Positions 1 to 10,400 of a stretch of 64,000 nt of DNA are shown piece after piece; positions within the stretch are counted from its first letter, which is position 1, and every line of letters begins with the position of its first letter. Below the pieces are notes generated by a model. That model made no database searches. It saw only the letters and a program-made list of their open reading frames with translations, and had not been told where the DNA came from. Source of the DNA: Amycolatopsis nalaikhensis (lineage in GTDB: Bacteria > Actinomycetota > Actinomycetes > Mycobacteriales > Pseudonocardiaceae); assembly GCF_030264295.1 (NCBI RefSeq), contig NZ_CP127173.1, positions 7,943,501 to 8,007,500 on the forward strand. The letters run 5' to 3'. A program made the position numbers and the translations under genes.

Positions 1-2
1 CG

Positions 3-3000
3 GCGGAAACCGCGGTGGCGGGCGCGCTGCTGCTCGACGACCCCGCCACGCTCGCCGGAGTCCCGGCCGAGCCGCTGCCGGATGTCATGCTGCGGCCGGA
101 AAACCCGGCGTACGTCATCTACACGTCCGGGTCGACGGGGCGTCCCAAGGGCGTCGTCGTGCCGCACGCGGGCATCGTCAACCGGCTGCTCTGGATGCAG
201 GACGAGTACGGCCTGACCGGCGACGACCGCGTGCTGCAGAAGACGCCGTCCAGCTTCGACGTCTCCGTGTGGGAGTTCCTCTGGCCGCTCATCACCGGGG
301 CCACCGAGGTGCTGGCCCGGCCGGACGGCCACAAGGACCCCGCCTACCTCGCCCGGCTGATCCGCGACCGCGGGATCACGACCGTCCACTTCGTCCCGTC
401 GATGCTGCAGGTGTTCCTGCAGGAGCCGACGGCGGGGGAGTGCACGAGCCTGCGCCGGGTGCTCTGCAGCGGCGAGGCCCTCCCGGCCGACGCGGTGACT
501 CAGTTCGGCCAGGTGCTGGACGCCGAACTGCACAACCTGTACGGCCCCACGGAAGCCTCGGTCGACGTCACGTCCTGGCCCACCTCGCCGGAAGAGAGTT
601 CGGTCCCGATCGGACGTCCGGTGTGGAACACCCGGACTTACGTGCTCGACGCCGAGCTGCGGCCCGTCCCGCCCGGCACCCCCGGCGAGCTGTACCTGGC
701 CGGGGTCCAGCTGGCGCGCGGCTACCTCGGCCGCCCCGGGCTCAGCGCCGTACGGTTCGTCGCCGACCCGTACGGCCCGCCCGGGTCCCGGATGTACCGC
801 ACCGGCGACCTCGCCCGCTTCCGCCCGGACGGGGTGCTCGAGTTCCTCGGCCGCGGCGACGAGCAGATCAAGATCCGCGGCTTCCGCGTCGAACCTGGCG
901 AGATCGCCGCGACCCTCGCCGCGCACGACGACGTCGCCCACGCCGTGGTCGTGGCCCGCGAGGACCGGCCGGGGGACGTCCGCCTGGTCGGGTACGTCGT
1001 GCCCGCCGAACTGTCACCCCCGGACGAGACCGAGCAGGTCGGCGAGTGGCGCGAGCTGTACGACGCGATGTACTCCGGCGCCGAAGACGAATTCGAGGGC
1101 TGGAACTCCAGCTACACCGGAGAACCCATTCCCCGCGACGAGATGCGGGAGTGGCGGGACGCGATCGTCATGCGGATCCGGTCGCTGAAGCCGAAACGCG
1201 TGCTCGAGATCGGTGTCGGCACCGGCCTGCTGCTCAGGGAACTGGCGCCGCATTGTGAGACCTACTGGGGCACGGACTTCTCCGCCGAGGTCATCGCGGC
1301 GCTGGGGCGCCGGGTCGCGGCCGACCCCGGGCTCGCCGATCGGGTGGAACTGCGTACCGGCGATGCCGCGGACGTCTCCGGGCTGCCGTCCGGGTTCTTC
1401 GACACCATCGTGCTCAACTCCGTCGTCCAGTACTTCCCGAGCGGGACCTACCTTCTGGACGTCCTGCGGAAGGCACTCGACCTGCTCGCGCCGGGCGGGG
1501 CGCTGTTCGTCGGTGATGTCCGCGACCTGCGTCAGGTGCGGGCGTTCCACACTGCGGTGGCCGACGCCCGCGGGGGCGACGTCGACCAGAACCTCCTGCG
1601 GGAGAAGGAGCTTCTGGTCGCGCCCGAGTTCTTCGCGGGACTCGACGGCGTCACCGCGGACATCCGGGTCAAGCGCGGCCGGGCGGTCAACGAGCTGACC
1701 CAGTTCCGCTACGACGTGGTGCTGCGGGCGGGTTCGGCTGCGGCACCCGAGGTCCCCAAGCTCGTGTGGGGAGCCGATCTCTCCACTGTGGACGAGGTCA
1801 CCGGGCCGAGCCGGATCGAGCGGGTTCCGAACGCCCGCACCGCACCGGACGGCGTCGATCCCGAAGACTGGTACGAATTCGGCGAGGCGCACGGCTACCG
1901 CACGGTCGTGACCTGGTCCGCCGAAGGCGACGGCTCGGTCGACGTCGTGTTCACCACCGGCGACCCCGCCGGGGCGTTCCGGCCCGGCAGCGGGCCGCTC
2001 CTGTCCTACACGGGCAACCCCGGCCGGTTCCGCCGGATCAGCACGCTGACCGCGGACCTGCGGGCCCTGGCCGCCGGCCGGCTGCCGGAGCACATGGTGC
2101 CCTCGGCGATCGTCGTGCTCGACGCTCTGCCGGTGACCGCCAACGGCAAGCTCGACCGCCGTGCCCTGCCGTCCCCGGACCCGGTCGTGCCGACGTCCGG
2201 CCGGGAGCCGCGCACGCCCGTCGAACGGCAGCTGTGCGAGCTGTTCGCCGACGTCCTCGGCCTGCCGCGGGTCGGTCCGGACGACAGCTTCTTCGCCCTC
2301 GGCGGGCATTCGCTGCTGGCCACCCGCCTGATCGCGCGGATCCGCACGGTGCTGGACGCCGAGGTGGAGGTCCGGTCGGTGTTCGAGACGCCGACCGCCG
2401 CCGGGCTCGCCGAGCTGCTCGCCACCGGCAGCGGGGCCGCGCGCCCGCCGCTGGTCCGGATGGCTCGGCCCGAGCTGGTGCCGCTGTCCGGCGCGCAGCA
2501 GCGGCTGTGGTTCCTGCACCACCTCGAAGGCCCGTCGGCGACGTACAACGTGCCGCTGATCATGCGCCTCGAAGGCGAGGTCGACGTCGCGGCCCTGCGT
2601 GCCGCACTGTCCGATGTGGTCGCCCGGCACGAAGCCCTGCGCACGCGGTTCCCGCAGCGCGACGGCGTCCCGTACCAGGACGTCCTCCCGGCCGGTGAAG
2701 TCGAGCTGCCCGTCCGGGAGGTCAGCGACCTCGACGGTGCGCTTACCGACCTCGTCCGTGGTCCGTTCGACCTGGAAAACCACGCCCCGATGCGCGTAGA
2801 GCTGCTGCGCCTCGGGGAGCGCGAACACGTCCTGGCCTTGGTCTTCCACCACATCGCCTCCGACGGCTGGTCGATGGCCCCGCTCTGGCGCGACATCGCC
2901 ACGGCCTACGCCGCCCGCCGCTCGGGTGAGCGTCCGCACTGGACTCCGCTGCCGGTGCAGTACGCGGATTACACGCTGTGGCAACGGGATCTGCTCGGCA

Positions 3001-6000
3001 GCGAGGACGACCCGGACAGCGTGCTCAACGCGCAGCTCGACTACTGGCGGGACACCCTCGACGGCCTGCCGGACCGCATCGAGCTGCCGCTGGACCGGCC
3101 ACACCCGGCGACCGCGACCTTCCGCGGCGAGCTGCACACCTTCACCTGGGACGCCGACCTCCACGCCGGGCTGGCCGCGCTGGCCCGCGAGTGCGGCGCG
3201 AGCGTGTTCATGGTCGTGCACGCGGCACTGGCCGCCCTGCTCACGAGGCTGGGCGCGGGCACCGACGTGCCGATCGGCTCGCCCATCGCCGGCCGCACCG
3301 ACCAGGCGCTGGACGACCTCGTCGGGTTCTTCGTGAACACGCTCGTCCTGCGCGTCGACACGGCGGGCGAGCCGTCGTTCCGGGACCTGGTCGCCCGGGT
3401 CCGCGAGCGCAACCTCGACGCGTACGCCCACCAGGACGTGCCCTTCGAGCGGCTCGTCGAGCTGCTCAACCCGGCGCGGTCGCTGTCGTACCACCCGCTG
3501 TTCCAGGTGATGATCGCCGGGCAGAACAACGCCCGCGCCGAGGTGACCCTGCCCGGCCTGACCGTCACCGAGATCCCGGTGACCACCGGGACGTCGAAGT
3601 TCGACCTGTCGATCTCGCTGACCGAGCGCGAAGCCGGGATCGCGGGCGTGCTGGAGTTCAACACCGACGTCTTCGACCATCCGGGCGCCGACGCGATCCT
3701 GCGCCGCCTGGAGGTGCTGCTGCGCGCGGCACTGGCCGAGCCGGACCGGCCGGTCGGCGCGCTCGACCTGCTCGTGGGGGACGAGCGCGAGCGGGTCCTG
3801 GAGCGGTGGGCCGGTTCGCTCGAACCGGCCGGCACGGAGACGTTCCCCGGCCTGTTCGCCCGTCAAGTGGCCGAACGGCCCGACGCGGTGGCCCTCGTGT
3901 TCGAGAACGTCGAGCTGACGTACGCCGAGGTGAACGCCCGCGCCAACCGGCTCGCGCACCTGCTGCGCGAGCGGGGTGCCGGGCCCGAGCGGGTGGTCGC
4001 GCTGGCCGTGCCGCGGTCGCTCGACATGATCATCGCGGAGCTGGCCGTGCTCAAGGCCGGGGCCGCCTACCTGCCGGTCGACGTCGACTACCCGGGCGAC
4101 CGCATCGCCTACATGGTGGAGGACGCGGGCCCGGTCTGTGTGGTGACCACGCGCGAGACCGACGCGAAGCTGCCCGCCGACGTGCCGCGGGTGCTCCTCG
4201 ACGATCCTGCGCTCGCCGGAATGTCCACTGAGGACCCGTCGGTGGTGGTGAAGCCGGAGAACGCGGCGTACGTCATCTACACGTCCGGCTCGTCCGGACG
4301 GCCGAAGGGTGTCGTCCTGCAGCATTCCGGCGTCGCGAAGCTGGTCGCCACACAGGTCGAACGGTTCGGCGTCGGCCCGCACAGCCGGGTCCTGCAGTTC
4401 GCGTCGCCGAGCTTCGACGTCGCGTTCTGGGACCTGTGCCTCGGCCTGCTCTCCGGCGGCCGCCTGGTCGTCGTCCCGGCCGAGCGCCGCGTCGCCGGGC
4501 CCGCGCTGAGCGAGTACGCGTTCGCCCACGACGTCGACTTCATGATCCTGCCGCCCGCGTTGCTCGACGCCATGCCGGAGGACTGCGACCTGCCGCGCGA
4601 CAGCGTGCTGCTGGCCGGGACCGAACGCGTGTCGCCGGAGCTGATCAAGCGGTGGGCGCCGGGGCGGCGGATGTTCAACGCCTACGGCCCGACCGAGGCG
4701 ACCACCAACTCGACGCTCGGCGAGAGCGACCCGGTCGAGCTGGCGGACGCGACGGTCGTCCCGATCGGCATCCCCGACCCCGGCACGCGGGCGTACGTCC
4801 TCGACGCCGGGCTGCGGCCGGTCCCGCCGGGCGTGGTGGGGGAGCTGTACCTCGCCGGATCCGGGCTGGCGCGCGGGTATCTCGGCCGCCCGGGGCTGAC
4901 GGCGGAGCGGTTCGTGGCCGACCCGTTCGGTTCGGGTGGACGGCTCTACCGCACCGGTGACCTCGTCAAATGGCTGCCGGATGGACGCCTGGTGTTCCTC
5001 GGCCGGGCCGACGACCAGGTCAAGATCCGCGGCTACCGCATCGAGCCCGGTGAGATCGAAGCCGTGCTCGCCGAGCACCCGGCCGTCGGGCAGTCCGTCG
5101 TGCTCGCCCAGGACGGGCGGCTCATCGCCTACGCCGTCCCGGCCGCGGCCCGCGACGAAGAAGCCGAGCTGGACCACGTCGGCGAATGGCGGGAGCTGCA
5201 CGAGAACGTCTTCACCGACGCCGCTTCCGGTGGTCTGGAAGAGAACTTCACGGGCTGGAACTCCAGCTACGACGGCGCCGAAATCCCGCTCGACGAGATG
5301 CGCGAGTGGCACGCGGCGACGATCGAGCGGATCCAGGCCTTGCAGCCCAAGCGGGTGCTGGAAATCGGCGTCGGCAGTGGCCTGATCCTGTCGCGCATCG
5401 CCCCGGACGCCGAGGCGTACTGGGGTGTCGACCTGTCCGAGCGCGCCATCGCGAACCTCCGTCGCGAACTCGCGGCGACGCCGTACGCGGACAAGGTCCA
5501 CCTGGCCGCGCGGCCCGCGCACGACCTGGGTGAGCTGCCCGACTTCGACACCGTGATCATCAACTCGGTCGCGCAGTACTTCCCGAGCGTCGACTACCTC
5601 GCCGAGGTCGTCCGCACGGCCGCGGCCCACGTCCGGCCGGGTGGCGTGATCTTCCTGGGCGACATCCGGAACCTCCGCTCGCTGCGGGCGTTCCGGACGG
5701 CGACCGAGCTGCGGCACGGCCGCCGCGATCCGGCCGCGGTCGACCAGGCCATCGCCCGCGAGGGCGAGCTGGTGCTCGACCCGGACTTCTTCGCGGCACT
5801 GGCCCGCGAGCTGGACGGCTTCGACGACGTCGACCTCTGGGTGAAGCGCGGGAAGGCGCACAACGAGCTGACCCGTCACCGCTACGACGTCGTCCTGCGG
5901 AAGGCGCCGAAACCGGCTCCGGCCGCCGAGGACGTCGTCGCGTTCGAATCCTTGGCCGACCTGGAGCGGCGGCTCGACGAGCGTCCGGCACGGCTGCGCG

Positions 6001-7412
6001 TCACCGGCGTGCCGAACGCCCGGCTGTCCGGGGAACTGGCCGCCGTCCGCGCTCTCGCCGACGGGGACGCCGAGGCCGCACTGTCCTCTTTGGCGGGCCG
6101 GGATGGCGTGGATCCCGAGACGCTGCAGGAACTGGGCGCCCGCCGGGGTTACCGGGTGTACGCGACGCTGACCGCCGACGAGGGTTCGCTGGAAGTCGTC
6201 TTCACCACGGGTGAGCCGACGCGGATCCACCGCACCCGCCCGGTGCGTGCCGCACTGGCCGCGCTGGGCAACCACCCGGCCGGACAGCGTGACACGAGTG
6301 CCCTGGTCACGGCCTTGCGGGCGCACGTCCGGGACCGGCTGCCGCAGTACATGGTGCCCTCGGCGTTCGTGGTGCTCGACCGGCTGCCGCTGCTCGCCTC
6401 GGGCAAGCTCGACCGCCGCGCGCTGCCGAGCCCGGACAAGCAGGCCGTCACCGCCGGCCGGGCACCGCGGACCCCGGTCGAAGAGGTCCTGTGCGGACTC
6501 TTCGCCGAAGTCCTCGACGCGCCCTCGATCGGCGTCGACGACGACTTCTTCGCCCTGGGCGGCCATTCCTTGATGGCGACCCGCCTGGTGGCGCGGCTGC
6601 GCGCGGTGTTCGGCGTCGAGCTCCAGGTCCGGTCGGTGTTCGAGACGCCGACCGTGGCCGGGCTCGCCGCTCTGTTGTCCACAGCGGACTCCGAAGGCGC
6701 ACGGCCCGCGCTGGTGCGCGCCGAGCCGCGGCCGGACGTGCTGCCGCTGTCGTTCGCCCAGCAGCGGCTGTGGTTCCTGCACCGGCTCGAAGGCCCATCG
6801 GCGACCTACAACATGCCGACGGCGGTCCGCCTGACCGGCGACCTCGACGTCGACGCCCTACGCACCGCACTGTCCGATGTGGTCGACCGCCACGAGGCCC
6901 TGCGCACGGTCTTCCCCGAGGTCGACGGCGAAGCCAGGCAGCTGGTCCTCGACGACGTCACGATCCCGCTGCCCGTGCACGCGGTCACCGACGCGACCCT
7001 GGCCGACGCCGTCTCCGAGGCGGCCCGCGCCGTGTTCCACCTGGAGTCGGAGATCCCGCTGCGCACGGAACTCCTGCGCTTGGGGGCCCGTGAGCACGTG
7101 CTGGTGCTCGTGTTCCACCACATCGCCTCGGACGGCTGGTCGACCGCGCCGCTGTGGCGGGACCTCGCCACGGCCTACACCGCCCGCCGGTCCGGCGAGG
7201 CTCCCGAGTGGACGCCGCTGCCGGTGCAGTACGCGGACTACACGCTGTGGCAGCGGGACGTCCTCGGCGAGCCGGTGATCGAGCCGCAGCTGGCCTACTG
7301 GCGCGAAGCCCTCGCCGGGTTGCCGGAGCGGATCGAGCTGCCGACCGACCGGCCGCACCCGGCGGAGGCGTCCTACCGCGGCGAGCAGTTCGCCTTCGGC
7401 TGGGACGCGGAA
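3..7412 (+). CDS. Siderophore-type NRPS, 5' part (partial; frameshifted at its end)
   Basis: Nonribosomal peptide synthetase that enters from outside the window: the frame is open from base 3 and the first adenylation (A) domain lacks its N-terminus. Order seen: A1 (core YTSGSTGRPKG near 120) with a methyltransferase (MT) inserted between A8 and A10 (about 1036-1730, SAM motif LEIGVGTG), carrier domain T1 (LGGHSLL near 2300), condensation C1 (HHIASDGW near 2850), A2 (YTSGSSGRPKG near 4280) with a second inserted MT (about 5180-5900), T2 (LGGHSLM near 6560) and the first half of C2 (HHIASDGW near 7120). My hand-aligned A1 pocket is DVWHLSLVD, the serine code of EntF-type domains; the A2 pocket (DVWILAATN) I cannot assign. 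At 7411-7412 one extra A puts the downstream frame out by one; read straight on, the protein ends at a stop at 8277-8279. Iron-siderophore biosynthesis is inferred from the neighbours. Confidence 0.93.
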
Positions 7413-7413
7413 G

Positions 7414-10400
7414 CTCCACAGCGGACTCGTCGAGCTGGCCCGCGCCTGCGGCGCCAGCGTCTTCATGGTCGTGCACGCCGGGCTCACCGCGGTGCTCACC
7501 CGGCTCGGCGCGGGCACGGACATCCCGATCGGCACGTCCATCGCCGGGCGCACCGACCAGGCCCTCGACGACCTCGTCGGCTTCTTCGTAAACACGCTGG
7601 TGCTGCGCGTGGACACCGGCGGGGACCCGACGTTCCGCGACCTCGTCGCCCGGGTGCGGGACCGCAGCCTCGACGCCTACGCCCACCAGGACGTCCCGTT
7701 CGAGCGGCTGGTGGAGGCGCTCAACCCGGTCCGGTCGCTGGCGTACCACCCCCTGTTCCAGACGATGCTCGCCTGGCAGAACAACGCCGTCGCCGACCTC
7801 GCGCTGCCCGGCCTGAGCGTCGCGGAGGAGCCGGTCCGCACCGGCACCGCGCGGGCCGACCTGGTGTTCTTCGTCGGCGAGCGGCCCGGCAACCAGGCCG
7901 GGATCCGCGGCACGGCCGAGTACAACAGCGACGTCTTCGACCGCGCGAGCGTCGACGCGATCCTGGAGCGGCTCCGGCTGCTGCTGCGGGCGGTCGTCGC
8001 CGACCCGGACACCCGGATCGGCGCCGTCGACCTGCTCACCGACGCCGAGCACGACCAGCTCGCCGCCGACCCGGCGACTCCTCTTCCGGCGGAGACGCCC
8101 GCCGAGCTGTTCGCGGCGCAGGTGGCGCGGACGCCGGACGCGACCGCGTTGGTGTTCGGCACCGAGCGGCTCACCTATGCGGAGCTGGACGCCCGCGCGA
8201 CAGCGCTGGCTCGCGCGCTGCTGGCGCGAGGTGCGGGACCCGAGCGGGTCGTGGCGGTCGCGTTGCCGCGGTCGGCTGACCTCGTCGTCGCGCTGCTGGC
8301 GGTGCTCAAGACCGGCGCCGCGTACCTGCCGCTGGACCTCAACCACCCGGCCGAACGCCTCAAGCTGATGCTCACCGACGCGGCACCGCACCTGGTCGTC
8401 GCCGAGGACGGCTTCGGTGACCGCCTGGTGCGCCCGGATTCGACAGCCGAGGAACCGGCCGCGTGGCCGGAGACCGGCCCGGACCACCCGGCGTACGTCA
8501 TCTTCACGTCCGGGTCGACCGGGCGGCCGAAGGCGGTCGCGGGCACCCAGCGCGCGCTGGCCAACCGGCTGCACTGGGGTCGTGACCTCGTGTCGGGCGT
8601 GCGTGTCGCGAAGAGCGCGTTGACGTTCATCGACGGCTCGACCGAGCTGCTCGGCGGGCTCGTCGCGGGCGACCCGGTGGTTCTCGCCGACGACGCCACG
8701 GCCACCGACCCGATCGAGCTCGCCGAACTTGTGCGGGATTCCGGAGCGCAGGTGCTCACCGTGGTGCCGAGCCTCCTCGCCAGCTTCGCCGAGGATGCCC
8801 CGGCCGACGCGTTCGCTTCGGTGACCACCTGGATCACCAGTGGCGAACCGCTGTCGGACGCCCTCGCCGAGAAGGTCGCGGCCCGGTGGCCGTCGGCGGA
8901 ACTGGTCAACCTCTACGGCTGCTCGGAAGTCGCGGGCGACAGCCTCGCCCAGGTCTGCGGCCCGGTCGCCATCGGACGGCCGATCGCGAACACCCGCGCG
9001 TACGTCCTCGACGCAGCGCTGCGGCCGGTGCCGCCGGGCGTGCGCGGCGAGCTGTACCTGGCCGGTGCCGGGCTCGCCCGCGGCTACCTCGGCCGACCGG
9101 CGCTGACCGCGGAACGGTTCGTCGCGTCGCCGTTCGAGCCGGGGGAGCGGATGTACCGCACCGGCGACGTCGTCCGCCGCCGGCCCGATGGCGCGCTGGA
9201 GTTCCTCGGCCGCGCCGACCAGCAGCTCAAGATCCGCGGCTTCCGCGTCGAGCCCGGGGAGGTCGAAGCCGTCCTGACGGCCGACCCGTCGGTGGCGCGC
9301 GCGGCCGTGATCGCCCGCGAAAACCGGCTGCTCGCTTACGTGGCGCCGTCGGGCGACCCGGTGGCGCTCCGGGCGCTCGTGGCCGCGCGGCTGCCGGAGT
9401 ACCTGGTGCCCTCGGCCGTCGTGGTGCTGCCCGAGCTGCCGGTGAACGCCAACGGCAAGCTCGACCGCGCCGCCCTGCCCGACCCGGCGGTGCGGACGTT
9501 CGCCCGGGTCGCGCGGACCCCGGCCGAGCAGGCGCTGTGCGAGCTGTTCGCCGACGTCCTCGGCGTCCCGGCGGTCGGCCCCGACGACGGGTTCTTCACC
9601 CTCGGCGGGCACTCCCTGCTGGCGACGCGGCTGGTCAGCCGGATCCGCGCGCTGCTCGGCGTCGAGGTGCCGATCCGGGCGGTGTTCGACGCGCCGACCC
9701 CGGCCCGCCTGGCCGAGTTGCTGGATCCTGAACGCCGGAGCCGTCCCGCGCTGGTCCCGGCCGAGCGGCCCGAGGTGCTGCCGCTGTCGTTCGCGCAGCA
9801 GCGGCTGTGGTTCCTCGACCGCCTCGACGGCCTGACCGCGACCTACAACATCCCGTGGGCGTGGGAGCTGACCGGACCGGTCGACGTCGACGCGCTGCGG
9901 GCCGCGCTCGGCGACGTCGTCGCCCGGCACGAGGTCCTCCGGACGATCCTGGTCGAAGAGCACGGCACGCCCCGGCAGGTCGTGCTCGACGCCGGCGACG
10001 ACCGCGCGCGCCCGGAGCTGGTGGTCGAACCGGCAGCCGACCTCGACGAGCGCGTCACGGCCGCGGCGTCCTACTGCTTCACCCTGGACGCCGAGATCCC
10101 GGTCCGCGCCACGCTCGTCTCGGCCGGGCCGGAGCGGCACGTGTTCGTGCTGCTGGTGCACCACATCGCGGGCGACGGCTGGTCGCTGCCACCGCTGAAG
10201 CGGGACCTCGACACCGCGTACGCGGCCCGCCTGCGCGGCGAACGTCCACAGTGGACGCCGTTGCTCGTGCAGTACGCGGACTACACGCTGTGGCAGCGGG
10301 AGATGTTCGGCCGCGCCGACGACCCGGACAGCGTCCTGGGCCGCCAGGCGGCGTTCTGGCGGGAGACCCTGGCCGGGATCCCCGACGAGCTGGCGCTCCC

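Noticed and set aside
7405..7420. Programmed ribosomal frameshift in the NRPS or gcvP
   Set aside because: No slippery heptamer or following structure is evident, and the same GGAAGCTC insertion occurs in two unrelated genes, so mutation or sequencing error is simpler.
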